The notes: generated from the letters alone by a model not told the origin. Shown: positions 17,603-26,943, counted from the first letter of the stretch. The stretch: DNA of 64,000 nucleotides from Caballeronia pedi (GCF_001544915.2 NZ_FCOE02000005.1:327450-391449), one strand, 5' to 3'. Program-made: numbers and translations.

Positions 17603-19009
17603 ATGGCCATCGCGCCGTCACTCTCGCCTGCCGCCATCGCGGTGAACCGCTTCGGACTCGGCGCGCGTCCGGGCGAGCCGCTGCCCGCCGATCCGCGCGG
17701 TTGGCTCGCGAACCAGGCCGATCCACGCGCGAGCACATATCAGCCGATGCCGCCCGCGCTGAGCGGCCAGCCATCGAGCGCAGCGCTCGCCGTGCGTTTC
17801 GCCGAGCGCCAGCGCGCACTGCGCGACGCGAGCGACGCCGACAAGCCCGCCGTGCGCAAGCAATACAGCGAGCAGATTCGCGACGCCTACCGCGATGCCG
17901 TCGATGCGCGCGTGACAAGCGCGCTCACGACGACCACGCCTTTCATCGAACGCCTGGTGCATTTCTGGGCGAATCACTTCGCCGTGTCGATCGAAAAGCC
18001 GCCCGTCGCGATGCTCGCCGGATCGTTCGAGAACGAAGCGATCCGCCCGCATGTGCTCGGGCGCTTCGAGGACATGCTCGTCGCGGCCGAGCGGCATCCG
18101 GCGATGCAGATCTTTCTGGATCAGGCGCGTTCTATCGGACCCGACAGTCCCGCCGTGATGCGCAATCCCGACAAGAGACGCGGGCTCAACGAAAACCTCG
18201 CGCGCGAGATCATGGAACTTCATACGCTCGGCGTGCGCAGCGGCTACACGCAGGCCGACGTGACCGAGTTCGCCCGCGCGCTCACCGGCTGGAGCCTCGG
18301 CGCGATGACGGCGACAGCCGCGAACAAGCCCAATGATCCGACGCCGCCCGGACAGTTCGTGTTTCGTCCGCGTCTGCACGAACCGGGCGTGCGCACCGTG
18401 ATGGGCACGCAATACGCGCAGGCGAACGAAGCGCAGCCGCTCGCCGTGCTGCACGATCTGGCCAACGCGCGCGCGACCGCGCATCACGTCGCGGAGAAGC
18501 TCGCGCGCCATTTCGTCGCCGATACGCCGCCGCCCGCGCTCGTCGACCGGCTCGCGAACGTCTTCAACGATACGGGCGGCGATCTGCCTTCGGTTTATCG
18601 CGCGCTGATCGATGCGCCCGAAGCGTGGCCGCCCGCGCCCGCCAAGTTCAAGACGCCGTGGGACTGGACAGTCTCATCGCTGCGCGGGCTCGGCCGTACC
18701 GATCTGCAAGGTGTGCGCGCCGCGCCGCTGCTCACGCAACTGGGCCAGCAGGTCTGGCGTCCCGGCTCGCCCGCCGGTTACGACGATATCGCCGCGAGCT
18801 GGGCCGCGCCCGATGCGCTCGTGCGCCGCGTCGAGCTCGCGCAGCGCTTCGCGGCGCGCGCGGGCGACCGGCTCGACGCTCGAACGCTCGGCCCGCAACT
18901 GCTTCCCGGTGCGCTGTCCGATGCGACCGCGAATGCCGTGTCACGCGCCGAAAGCGCGCCGACCGCGCTCGCGCTGCTGCTCGTGTCGCCCGACTTTCTG
19001 AGGAGATGA
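17603..19009 (+). CDS. DUF1800 family protein
   Basis: 468 residues. Typical DUF1800: NRFGLGARPGEP at the N-terminus, RLVHFWANHFAVS in the middle, LNENLAREIMELHTLGV, and FARALTGWS. The biochemical function is unknown. These proteins almost always sit next to a DUF1501 gene, as here with a 4-bp gap. GGAG lies six bases before the ATG. I see no clear signal peptide. It lies 62 bp after the CpxP-like gene and may belong to the sigma operon. Confidence 0.88.
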   Translation: MAIAPSLSPAAIAVNRFGLGARPGEPLPADPRGWLANQADPRASTYQPMPPALSGQPSSAALAVRFAERQRALRDASDADKPAVRKQYSEQIRDAYRDAVDARVTSALTTTTPFIERLVHFWANHFAVSIEKPPVAMLAGSFENEAIRPHVLGRFEDMLVAAERHPAMQIFLDQARSIGPDSPAVMRNPDKRRGLNENLAREIMELHTLGVRSGYTQADVTEFARALTGWSLGAMTATAANKPNDPTPPGQFVFRPRLHEPGVRTVMGTQYAQANEAQPLAVLHDLANARATAHHVAEKLARHFVADTPPPALVDRLANVFNDTGGDLPSVYRALIDAPEAWPPAPAKFKTPWDWTVSSLRGLGRTDLQGVRAAPLLTQLGQQVWRPGSPAGYDDIAASWAAPDALVRRVELAQRFAARAGDRLDARTLGPQLLPGALSDATANAVSRAESAPTALALLLVSPDFLRR

Positions 19010-19013
19010 ACCC

Positions 19014-20174
19014 ATGCTGACGCGCCGCCAATTCCTCTGGTGCGCGGGCGCGAGCGCCGGCGCGATGCTCGTCGCGCCGCGGCTCGTGCTCGCTTCCGCC
19101 GACACCGAACGGCGCTTCGTGTTCGTGATCCAGCGCGGCGCGGCCGATGGGCTGAACATCGTCGTCCCTTACGGCGATCCGGCTTACGCGACGCTGCGCG
19201 GACCGCTCGCGATCGACGCATCGGGCGCGACGAAGCTCGACGGCATGTTCGCGCTGCATCCGTCGCTTGCGCAGCTCGCGCAGATGTATCGCGACAGGCA
19301 GGCGCTGTTCGTGCACGCGGTCGCGTCGCCGTATCGCGAGCGCTCGCACTTCGACGGCCAGAACGTGCTCGAAACCGGCGGCAACGCGCCGTATCGCCTG
19401 AAGGACGGCTGGATGAACCGCCTTCTTTCGATGCTGCCCGCGCTGCATGCAAACGGCAGCACCGATGCCGTCGCGTTCGCGCCGACCGTGCCGCTCGCCT
19501 TGCGTGGCCGCGCGGACGTGACGTCGTACGCGCCGTCGTCGCTGCCGCAGGCGCCGGACGATCTCATCACGCGTGTCTCGCAACTCTATGCGGGCGATGC
19601 GCAGCTCCATCCGCTCTGGGATGCCGCGATGCAGGCGCGCGGCCTCGCCGCCGATGCGGGTGCGCGTCAGGACCCGGCGAGCCTCGGCAAGCTGGCGGCG
19701 GGCTTTCTGAGCAAGCCGGACGGCCCGCGCATCGCGATGATCGAAACCGGCGGCTGGGACACGCACAGCGCGCAGAATCCGCGTCTCGCCGCGCAGCTCA
19801 AGGCGCTCGATACCATGCTCGCCGCCCTGCGCGACGGACTCGCCGAACATTGGGCGAACACGACCGTGCTCGTCGCGACGGAGTTCGGCCGCACGGCGGC
19901 GGCGAACGGCACGGGCGGTACGGATCACGGCACGGCATCGGCGGCGATGATCGTCGGCGGCGCGGTGGCGGGCGGGCGTGTGATCGGGGACTGGCCGGGG
20001 CTTGCCAATGCATCGCTCTATCAGGGGCGCGATCTCTCGCCGACGATCGGGCTCGATGCCGTCATCGCGAGTGCGGCGGGCGAGAGCTTTGGCATCGATC
20101 CGGAGCGCGTCGGTGCGACGCTGTTTCCCGATTCTGGCAGCCAGCGGTTGGGGCAACGTATTCTGATCGGCTGA
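19014..20174 (+). CDS. DUF1501 family exported protein
   Basis: 386 residues. The N-terminus MLTRRQFLWCAGASAGAM is a twin-arginine signal (RRQFLW), so the protein is exported folded by Tat. The sulfatase-like DUF1501 domain shows ETGGWDTHSAQN, ATEFGRTAAANG and GTDHGTASAAMIVGG. AGGAG lies eight bases upstream. It is the partner of the DUF1800 protein. The pair is widespread; the function is unknown. Confidence 0.9.
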   Translation: MLTRRQFLWCAGASAGAMLVAPRLVLASADTERRFVFVIQRGAADGLNIVVPYGDPAYATLRGPLAIDASGATKLDGMFALHPSLAQLAQMYRDRQALFVHAVASPYRERSHFDGQNVLETGGNAPYRLKDGWMNRLLSMLPALHANGSTDAVAFAPTVPLALRGRADVTSYAPSSLPQAPDDLITRVSQLYAGDAQLHPLWDAAMQARGLAADAGARQDPASLGKLAAGFLSKPDGPRIAMIETGGWDTHSAQNPRLAAQLKALDTMLAALRDGLAEHWANTTVLVATEFGRTAAANGTGGTDHGTASAAMIVGGAVAGGRVIGDWPGLANASLYQGRDLSPTIGLDAVIASAAGESFGIDPERVGATLFPDSGSQRLGQRILIG

Positions 20175-20246
20175 AGCGTAAGCCAGGGTTTTCGCCGGTC
20201 CCGTGTTCGTGTCGGTTTGTTAGCGTTGCCCCTGTGCGGGGCGGCA

Positions 20247-20278
20247 GTCACTTTCTTTGCTGCTGCAAAGAAAGTGAC
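20247..20278. repeat. Hairpin of the left repeat copy
   Basis: gtcactttctttgc, loop tgct, gcaaagaaagtgac: a perfect 14-bp stem. Its counterpart in the other copy has different bases at the foot of the stem but pairs equally well. Confidence 0.8.
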
Positions 20279-20720
20279 CAAAGAAACAGCTTGTCCCAGC
20301 CGGAACGCTTCATACCGGCCGCGGCACAGGCGCACATTTAGGGCACAGCAGTAGCGAGTGCCCTCGTAGGTCCAATCGGGCTTGGACCGCGCACGGTCTG
20401 ACAAGCTATTCGTTTTAGGGCGCGGGTTCAGCACCAAAGAGTTCCGGCACAGCGCTGCGCGCTGCCGTGAGGTCTGCAACGGAAACCAACGAGAAAAGAG
20501 AAACGCCGAAGCACGCGCAGACCCTATGTACCCATCGGCCGCGAAGCGGGCCGGAGCTATTTGGTGCTGAACCAGTCTGTTCTGTGGCGCGATGTGACAG
20601 ACCGTGCGCGATCCAAGCCCGATTAGGCCTATGAGGGCACTCGCTACTGCGGTGCCCAAAACGATCGCCTGTGCCGCGGCCGGCATGAAGCGCTTTGGAT
20701 GGGGAAAGCTGCTTTCTTTG

Positions 20721-20752
20721 CCTACTTTCTTTGCAGCAGCAAAGAAAGTAGG
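20721..20752. repeat. Hairpin of the right repeat copy
   Basis: cctactttctttgc, loop agca, gcaaagaaagtagg: a perfect 14-bp stem. Compared with the left copy in the same orientation, the outer three base pairs change from G-C, T-A, C-G to C-G, C-G, T-A, so pairing is kept by paired changes. Confidence 0.8.
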
Positions 20753-20833
20753 TGCCGCCCCGCACAGGGGCAACACTAATAGACCAACACGAATACGGGA
20801 TCCGGCGACAAACCCAAAGCGCACCACCCGCCC

Positions 20834-21481
20834 TCAACCCTTCGACAACAACACCGCGACATGCGTTGATCCAGTCTGCTCGGCGATATCCTTCGCGGTC
20901 ATCCCACGATCATCGCGCAAATCGCGTTGCGCCCCGCGCGCAAGCAGCATCGACGCGGTCTCTTCCTGATCGTATCCCGCAGCCCACATCAACACCGTCA
21001 GGTGATTACGATACGCCGCGTTCACATCCACGCCCGCATCGAGCAGGCGCTGCACGACCGCCGTGTGCCCGCGCCCGGCCGCATACTCGATCGCAGTCTT
21101 GCCAACGCGGTCCGTCGCCGCGGCATCGGCATGATGCGCAAGCAGCAGCGCGGCGATTTCATCGTTGCCGGTGAAGGCCGCGGCCATCAGCGGCGTGATG
21201 CCCTGCACGTCCGCCTGACTCACCTTCGCGCCGCGCTCGATCAGCATGCGCGCCATCGGCGCCTGGCCCTTCTTGCACGCGCTGATGAGCGGCGTGTCGC
21301 CGATGCGGTTGCGCGAATCGATCGCCGCGCCGTCATCGAGCAAACGCGTGACGGCCGCCTGATCGCCCTCGCGCGCGGCGGATAGCAGGCGTTCGTTGAG
21401 CGCGTACGCATCGGTCTGCGCGTGCGCGGTCATCGAAAGCGTCAGTGCGAACAGCACGCAACGGAGTGTGTTCACGCTCAT
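20834..21481 (-). CDS. Exported ankyrin-repeat protein
   Basis: 215 residues. A signal peptide covers about residues 1-21 (VLFALTLSMTAHAQ) and is followed by about five ankyrin repeats: NRIGDTPLISACKKGQAPMARMLIERGA, GITPLMAAAFTGNDEIAALLL and similar blocks. Its start overlaps the cytochrome c stop (ATGA), so it is the third gene of the PQQ-dehydrogenase operon. A periplasmic ankyrin protein next to a PQQ system may help assembly or partner docking; that is a guess. The start at 21481 is fixed by the signal peptide. Confidence 0.85.
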   Translation of the reverse strand: MSVNTLRCVLFALTLSMTAHAQTDAYALNERLLSAAREGDQAAVTRLLDDGAAIDSRNRIGDTPLISACKKGQAPMARMLIERGAKVSQADVQGITPLMAAAFTGNDEIAALLLAHHADAAATDRVGKTAIEYAAGRGHTAVVQRLLDAGVDVNAAYRNHLTVLMWAAGYDQEETASMLLARGAQRDLRDDRGMTAKDIAEQTGSTHVAVLLSKG

Positions 21482-22086
21482 TGCAGATTCGCGATGTAAT
21501 TCGCGAGATTTTCGATGTCGGCGTCGGTCAGATTCTTCGACACGCTCGTCATGTTGCCCGCGTCGTTGGTGCGCTTTCTGTCGCGGAAATCCTGCAACTG
21601 CTTGACGATGTACGGATACTGCTGCCCGGCCACGCGCGGAATTTCGTTTTGCCCCGCGAAGCCGCCGAGATGGCACATCGTGCAAAGAATCTCTTCGGAC
21701 TTCTTTCTGCCCGCTTCCACTTTCACCGGATCGGCCTTGAAGTCGGTGGCGATGGGCTTCTGCGCGGCGAAGTAATCGGCGAGGTCATGCATGTCGGCGG
21801 GCGTGAGCGTCTCCACCATCGGCGACATGCGCGGGTCACTGCGGCGGCCCGCCTTGAAATCGCGCAATTGCAGATAAAGATAGCGCGACGTCTGTCCGGC
21901 GAGCGATGGATAGTCGCCCGTCGTCGAGTTGCCGCCGAGACCGTGACAGGTCGTGCAGATCGCCGCCTTCGCCGCGACCGCCGGCGAAGCGGCGCGGGAG
22001 AAGGACGGCAGCGACAACAGCGCGCACGCGACGATCCACAGCACGTACACGAGCCAGACGCGCAGACGTTTCGAGCGCACCGTCAT
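21478..22086 (-). CDS. Periplasmic diheme cytochrome c
   Basis: 202 residues. A signal peptide (YVLWIVACALLSLPSFSRAA) is followed by two heme c sites, CTTCHGLGG (about residue 44) and CTMCHLGGF (about 136), each in a class-I cytochrome c domain with downstream Met residues (SPMVETLT, GNMTSVSKNLT). It resembles the cytochrome c4/c553 type. It overlaps the upstream dehydrogenase stop by one base. It very likely accepts electrons from the PQQ enzyme, which carries no heme of its own, and passes them to the oxidase chain. Confidence 0.9.
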   Translation of the reverse strand: MTVRSKRLRVWLVYVLWIVACALLSLPSFSRAASPAVAAKAAICTTCHGLGGNSTTGDYPSLAGQTSRYLYLQLRDFKAGRRSDPRMSPMVETLTPADMHDLADYFAAQKPIATDFKADPVKVEAGRKKSEEILCTMCHLGGFAGQNEIPRVAGQQYPYIVKQLQDFRDRKRTNDAGNMTSVSKNLTDADIENLANYIANLQ

Positions 22087-23825
22087 CAGGGCAGCGCGAA
22101 CACGAGCAGGCTGTTGCCGCGCTTGAAGTCGAGCTGCGTGTTGCCGCCCGCCGCGACCGCGATGTACTGCTTGCCGTTCACCATGTACGACACCGCCGGC
22201 GCATTGACGCCCGCGCCGCACTGGAACTCCCAGAGCTTGCGCCCGGTTGCGGCGTCGAAGGCGCGGAACAGCCCGTTGCCTTCGCCGTTGAACACGAGCC
22301 CGCCCGCCGTGGCGAGCACGCCGCCGATCAGCGGCTGGTCCGTCTTGAAGCCCCACGCGATCTTGCCGGTATCGACATTCACCGCGACGAGCCGGCCCCA
22401 TTGCTGCTCGGACGGAATCGTCTTGAACGCGCCGCCGAGCCACAGCTTGCCGCCGGGATACGCCGCTTCCTCGACCTGATACGTCATCGGCTGATGCAGG
22501 TTCGCGGCGTAGGCCATGCGCGTCTTCGGGCTGAAGGCCATCGGCGACCATTCGACGCCGCCGTTCGCGCCCGGCAGCATGCGCGCGCCGGTCGGCGTCG
22601 GCAGGGTCCAGACGCCTTCCTGCGGAATCATCGCGTCGGAAATGCGGATGATCTTGCCGTCGCGGCGGTCATGCACATAGACGAAGCCGGTCTTGCCGCC
22701 GTGGATGATGCCCGGGATCATCTGTCCGTTCTTGTCCTTCACGTCGATGAGAATCGGCGGGCTCACCGCGTCGAGATCCCACACGTCGTGCGCGATGTAC
22801 TGGGAATGCCACTTGTACTTGCCGGTATCGAGCTCGATGGCGACGAGCGAATCCGTATAGAGATTGTCGCCGGGACGAATCGCGCCATACAGGTCCGGCG
22901 ATGGGTTGCCGACCACGAAATACACCGTGCGCGTCTTGCGATCGACCGCGGGCGCCATCCACACGCCACCGCCGAGCGTCTTGTTGAAGTCCGTGCCCTT
23001 GTCCGCGAGCGTCTTCTTTTCGGCGGCGATATCGCGTTTCATGTTGCGGCCGACAGCATCGTTCTCGGCCCACACGCCTTCGCTGCCCGTGTCCGGGATC
23101 GTGTAGAAGGTCCACAGCAACTGGCCGGAATTCGCATCGAACGCCTTCACGAAGCCGCGTATGCCGTATTCGCCGCCGTTCGTGCCGATCAGCACCTTGT
23201 CGTCGACGACAACCGGCGCCATCGTCTCCGAATAGCCTTCTTCGGGATCGGCGATCTGCGTCGACCACAGCACGTTGCCGGTCTTCGCGTCGAGCGCGAC
23301 GAGCTTCGCGTCGAGCGTGCCCATGAAGAGCCGGTTGCCCGAGATCGCCACGCCGCGATTGTTCGGGCCGCAGCAGAAGGTCGTGACCGGACCCATCTTG
23401 TGCTTGTAATGCCAGAATTCCTTGCCCGTCACCGCATCGATCGCGTAGACGTGGTTGTACGACGTGGTGAGGAACATCACGCCGTTCGAGACGATCGGCG
23501 CGGTTTCCATCGACTCCATCACCGCCGTCTGGAAGATGAACGCGGGCTTGAGCTTCGCCACATTCGATGTGTTGATCTGCGTCGCGGGCGCATAGCGCGT
23601 TTCGGCATACGATCCGTTCGAATGCAGCCAGGACGCGCTGTCGCCCGCGGCGCCGTCGAGCTGTTGCTGCGAGATGGGCCGCAGCGAACTCGGGACTGGC
23701 GAAGCCTGCGTCGTGTTGGCGTTCTGGATTTCTTCGGCGGCTTCGATTCCGGGCGATGTCACGATCCCGAAAGCACCGATGGCAACAATGAGCGGAACGA
23801 GCGAGGTACGGGAAAAACCGGCCAT
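22086..23825 (-). CDS. PQQ-dependent alcohol-type dehydrogenase
   Basis: 579 residues. A signal peptide is followed by an eight-bladed quinoprotein propeller. Visible are repeated W-motif blades ([33 protein letters not shown]-like), the adjacent Cys151-Cys152 in [11 protein letters not shown] that form the disulfide ring over PQQ, and WDLD (349-352) holding the putative catalytic Asp. There is no C-terminal heme domain, so the separate cytochrome c is the likely acceptor. The ATG at 23825 begins the signal peptide; a frame open to 24032 is unsupported. The substrate (an alcohol, sugar or polyol) cannot be fixed. No PQQ synthesis genes are nearby. Confidence 0.9.
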   Translation of the reverse strand: MAGFSRTSLVPLIVAIGAFGIVTSPGIEAAEEIQNANTTQASPVPSSLRPISQQQLDGAAGDSASWLHSNGSYAETRYAPATQINTSNVAKLKPAFIFQTAVMESMETAPIVSNGVMFLTTSYNHVYAIDAVTGKEFWHYKHKMGPVTTFCCGPNNRGVAISGNRLFMGTLDAKLVALDAKTGNVLWSTQIADPEEGYSETMAPVVVDDKVLIGTNGGEYGIRGFVKAFDANSGQLLWTFYTIPDTGSEGVWAENDAVGRNMKRDIAAEKKTLADKGTDFNKTLGGGVWMAPAVDRKTRTVYFVVGNPSPDLYGAIRPGDNLYTDSLVAIELDTGKYKWHSQYIAHDVWDLDAVSPPILIDVKDKNGQMIPGIIHGGKTGFVYVHDRRDGKIIRISDAMIPQEGVWTLPTPTGARMLPGANGGVEWSPMAFSPKTRMAYAANLHQPMTYQVEEAAYPGGKLWLGGAFKTIPSEQQWGRLVAVNVDTGKIAWGFKTDQPLIGGVLATAGGLVFNGEGNGLFRAFDAATGRKLWEFQCGAGVNAPAVSYMVNGKQYIAVAAGGNTQLDFKRGNSLLVFALP

Positions 23826-24153
23826 GTCAGTCTCCCAAATCGTTCTTGTGTCGGCCTCGTGGTGCGCGGCGGAACATTGGCTGCTCTCTTCTGCGCCCGC
23901 AAAAAAGCATAGGCAATTTAAAAACGCATTTCCAGAAACATCGAAAGGTTGGGATGAAGGGTATGTCAGGGGCAGGCGTGCGACGATTTTTAGTAGTATG
24001 GATTGGAGTGCCGTTATGATTGCGCCCGTCATGCCGATAGCAGCTTGCCGTATCGCCGGCTTTCGCTTATCGCTTCTTCATCTTCCGTTGCGCGCCATGT
24101 GTTGACGTTTTCCTTTCGCGTCGCATCGATATTCACTTTCATCCGGACGCACC
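23826..24153. other. Gene-free divergent spacer
   Basis: 328 bp between the PQQ-dehydrogenase operon and the AI-2E-family permease. Moderately AT-rich around 23905-24010. It must hold both promoters. I see no open frame with a start site and no clear repeat. Confidence 0.5.
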
Positions 24154-25326
24154 ATGCCAATCCCATCCAACGGGCAGCCGAATCCGAATCCCCGCCAGCC
24201 GGTGGATATCGCCCGCATCCTGCTGATCATCACCATCCTGACCGCGCTCACGGTCGGCAGCCTCTACATCCTGCGCCCGTTCCTGCCGGGCCTCATCTGG
24301 GCGACGACGATCGTCGTCGCGACCTGGCCGCTGATGCGCGGCGTGCAGCGCCGCTGCGGCAACCGCCGCTGGATCGCGACGACCGTGATGCTGCTCTTGC
24401 TGCTGATCGTGATCGTGCTGCCGCTGTATCAGGCGATCTCGACGCTCGCCCTGCATGGCGGCGAGATCATGGCGGCCGTCAAGAGCCTGCCGAGCTACGC
24501 ATTGCCGCCGCCGCCGGGCTGGATACACGATATCCCGCTCGTCGGCCAGCGCATGTCGACGGAATGGCAGACGCTCTCGGATGCGGGCCCCGGCGGCATG
24601 CTCGCCAAGCTCGAACCTTACGTGACGATCGCCGCGCGCTGGATGCTCGCGCATGCCGCCGTCGTCGGCGTGTTCGTGATGCACATGGTCATCACCATCA
24701 TCATCTCCGGCATTCTGTACATGAACGGCGAAGCGGCGGGACGCTTCGTCGTGCGCTTCGCGACGCGCATCGCCGCGCAGCGCGGCGCGGAAGCCGTGAA
24801 GCTCGCCGGCCTCGCAATCCGCGCGGTGGCGCTCGGGATCGTCGTGACGGCGGTGACGCAGTCGGCCTTGGGCGGCATCGGGCTCGCGCTCGCGGGCGTG
24901 CCGGCAGCGGGCATCATCACGGCCATCATGCTGATGCTGTGCCTCGCGCAGATCGGCCCGCTGCTGCCGCTCCTGGGCGGCGTGGCGTGGCTCTTCTGGC
25001 ACGGCGCGCATATCACCGGTTCGCTGCTGCTCGTATGGTCGATCATGATCGCGATGCTCGACAACTTTCTGCGGCCCATTCTGATCAAGCGCGGCGTGAA
25101 TCTCTCGATGCTGCTGATTCTTTCCGGCGTGCTCGGCGGCATGTTCGCGTTCGGAATAGTCGGATTGTTCATCGGACCCGTTATTCTCGCGGTGACGTCG
25201 ACGATTTTGAATGCGTGGATCAACGAGCAGCCGCCGCTGCCGCAAGTCGAAGCGATAAGCACCGACGAAGCCGCCAAAGCCGCGTCCACACAGGGTCTTG
25301 CAGATGCATCGCGACGCCGGACTTAA
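24154..25326 (+). CDS. AI-2E family transporter (YdiK/PerM-like permease)
   Basis: 390 residues with about eight membrane segments. The first pair is at about 20-65 (ILLIITILTALTVGSLYIL). A long soluble loop at about 95-160 carries the amphipathic segment typical of the family. The C-terminal hydrophobic core contains IGPLLPLLGGVAWLFWHG and DNFLRPILIKRGVNLSMLL, the family signature. The exported substrate is unknown; members include the AI-2 exporter TqsA and Na+/H+ antiporters. It is a single gene. Confidence 0.88.
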   Translation: MPIPSNGQPNPNPRQPVDIARILLIITILTALTVGSLYILRPFLPGLIWATTIVVATWPLMRGVQRRCGNRRWIATTVMLLLLLIVIVLPLYQAISTLALHGGEIMAAVKSLPSYALPPPPGWIHDIPLVGQRMSTEWQTLSDAGPGGMLAKLEPYVTIAARWMLAHAAVVGVFVMHMVITIIISGILYMNGEAAGRFVVRFATRIAAQRGAEAVKLAGLAIRAVALGIVVTAVTQSALGGIGLALAGVPAAGIITAIMLMLCLAQIGPLLPLLGGVAWLFWHGAHITGSLLLVWSIMIAMLDNFLRPILIKRGVNLSMLLILSGVLGGMFAFGIVGLFIGPVILAVTSTILNAWINEQPPLPQVEAISTDEAAKAASTQGLADASRRRT

Positions 25327-25346
25327 CTGATAAATATATTCATGTT

Positions 25347-25368
25347 TTGTCGCATTTGATTGCGACAA
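25347..25368. other. Small inverted repeat after the permease gene
   Basis: ttgtcgca and tgcgacaa pair perfectly around tttgat. It lies 20 bp past the permease stop and has no following T-run, so it is a weak terminator candidate or a protein site. The rest of the AT-rich 25327-25517 spacer shows nothing else. Confidence 0.35.
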
Positions 25369-25517
25369 TCAGATTGGACTTAAATTGAGAATTCGGATTC
25401 TTACGAAAATGAGATTTTCTCCGAGTAAATGCCGCGTTTCATAGGAATTCGAAGATGGCTATCCGTTACAATGCAATCCTTTGTTATTTGCCCGATTGAG
25501 GGCGTAGGGGATTGACC

Positions 25518-26054
25518 ATGTCTCTGCGCGACGTGGACGCCATCGATTACATCGGAGTGAACATTCTCTTCAGGCGCGTATATGTCGGGCTCTTCGACGA
25601 GCTCGACTGGCGCGATGAACGAGAACATCAGGATTTGCTCACGAAGAAAATCGACCGCTACATCCGGTATATCCGCTCAGGTAAATTGCTGTTGAATTAC
25701 CCGAAAGTGCGCGGCTATGAGATCGTGGTGGAATACGTGTCGCACCATCCCATGACGCCCTCGGCAGTCGAGTTCTGGAAGTCGCGCGAGCGCTTGCTGC
25801 ATGAAGCCGGCTACGCGGTGCACATTCGCGGCGTGGATGTGCGCCATGCGCTCGGCATCAGCGTCGACGAACCGGAGCACGTCAATGCCGAGCCGGTCGA
25901 GCCGCCCGCGCTCGAAGTGCTCGATCCGGACCCGCTCACACAGCAACTGGCGGATGTCTCCGATATCTCGTATCTTCCGCCCTTGACGCCCGAGCGCCGG
26001 CCGCACGCGCTGCCCGTGCTCAGGCGTCTTGCGATGCGACACGCGACCGGTTAG
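25518..26054 (+). CDS. Hypothetical protein, DUF6572-like N-terminus
   Basis: 178 residues. The first ~95 residues (DVDAIDYIGVN ... FDELDWRDEREH ... KIDRYIRYIRSGKLL ... PKVRGYEIVVEYV) match my memory of DUF6572, small proteins of unknown function. The remainder (about 120-178) is Pro/Glu-rich and probably disordered. The ATG at 25518 is used. It is bordered by a strong terminator at 26073-26111. No function can be proposed. Confidence 0.65.
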   Translation: MSLRDVDAIDYIGVNILFRRVYVGLFDELDWRDEREHQDLLTKKIDRYIRYIRSGKLLLNYPKVRGYEIVVEYVSHHPMTPSAVEFWKSRERLLHEAGYAVHIRGVDVRHALGISVDEPEHVNAEPVEPPALEVLDPDPLTQQLADVSDISYLPPLTPERRPHALPVLRRLAMRHATG

Positions 26055-26072
26055 CGGACGGAATCGCTCCTT

Positions 26073-26111
26073 AAAAAAGCGGCGAGGCTCATGTGAGCCT
26101 CGCCGCTTTTT
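26073..26111. terminator. Bidirectional terminator
   Basis: aaaaaagcggcgaggctc, loop atgt, gagcctcgccgcttttt: a long near-perfect stem with A-run and T-run. It separates the DUF6572-like gene from the convergent secreted-protein gene at 26126. Confidence 0.9.
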
Positions 26112-26125
26112 CTTTGCGCATTACA

Positions 26126-26836
26126 TCACTTCGCGCCGCTCAACGCCGATGTCGCGACCGACGGCACCGAGATGCCGTTGGCGTTCGCATACTGCACCGC
26201 CTGCGTGAGCGTCTGCACCAGCGACTGCAACTGTCCCGGCGCGGATTGCGCGATGTAAGTCGCCGCCTGCGCCGTCGCCGGATTGGAGCCGGCCTGCAGA
26301 AGCGAGGACATGTTCATCGAATTCGTCACCGCGCCCAGATTCGATTGCAGGCCGGCGTACTGCTTCACGCCCTGGCCCAGCGACGCGAGGCCATCGCTGA
26401 AGGTCTGCTTGCTCGTGGCGGTCGGCGGCGTTGTCGAGCCATTCGACAATGCCTGCAACAGCGATTGCGAGACGCTCTGCTGCGTGCCGCCGAGTTGCGA
26501 CAGCACGCTCGTGCTCGGCACGCCGCTGCCACCCGATGCACCCGACAACAGTCCCGCCGCCGATTGCGCCTGACTCGCGACGCTCGACATGCCCATCGCC
26601 GAAGCGAGGCTCGATTGTCCGGACAGCACCTGCTGATTGGCGCCGAGATAGCCCTGCACGAGCGAGCTCATGGCCGAAGGCTGCGCCGCGCCGTTCGCGC
26701 CAGTCGCCACATCTGACTTGCCGCTGCCGAAGCCGAATTGCTGAAGATTGATCTGTGCATACGATGCGGCCGGCGCGATCAACGCGAATGCGATGCCGGC
26801 CGACAGAAGCGCGCGCCGTGACGTGCGGTTCGGCAT
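26126..26836 (-). CDS. Secreted Ser/Ala/Gln-rich protein of unknown function
   Basis: 236 residues. The N-terminus MPNRTSRRALLSAGIAFALIAPAASYAQ is a signal peptide, possibly Tat-type. The mature protein is low in charge and rich in Ser, Ala, Gly, Gln and Asn (SSLVQGYLGANQQVLSGQSS, LSQLGGTQQSVSQSLLQAL). It consists of amphipathic helices with no known motif. Composition suggests a surface or extracellular protein. It is a single gene with its own terminator. Confidence 0.7.
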   Translation of the reverse strand: MPNRTSRRALLSAGIAFALIAPAASYAQINLQQFGFGSGKSDVATGANGAAQPSAMSSLVQGYLGANQQVLSGQSSLASAMGMSSVASQAQSAAGLLSGASGGSGVPSTSVLSQLGGTQQSVSQSLLQALSNGSTTPPTATSKQTFSDGLASLGQGVKQYAGLQSNLGAVTNSMNMSSLLQAGSNPATAQAATYIAQSAPGQLQSLVQTLTQAVQYANANGISVPSVATSALSGAK

Positions 26837-26943
26837 GGTGTTTCCTCCTCTTGAATTGTCCGATGATCAGTGAGCCCTTTCGACCATCGGCCATTTCGAC
26901 GGTTCGCCGCAGAAACATTTGCTTGCGAATTCCGTCAGGAGAA

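Larger units (their letters stand above)
20178..20815. repeat. Large imperfect inverted repeat made of two intergenic elements
   Basis: This 660-bp gene-free stretch holds two diverged copies of the same element in opposite orientation. The left arm is about 20178-20448, the reverse-complement right arm about 20562-20815, with about 115 bp between. Shared landmarks in order are tgttgcccctgtgcggggcgg, a long hairpin, a segment ending ggccgcggcacaggcg, gtagcgagtgccctc, aatcgggcttgga, gcgcacggtctg and ggttcagcaccaaa. The arms differ at many positions. I recall similar elements between genes in Burkholderia-type genomes. No protein-coding sense is seen. Confidence 0.75.

Noticed and set aside
20382..20570. 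Short open frames inside the inverted repeat
   Set aside because: No start sites, not maintained between the two repeat copies; the element looks non-coding.
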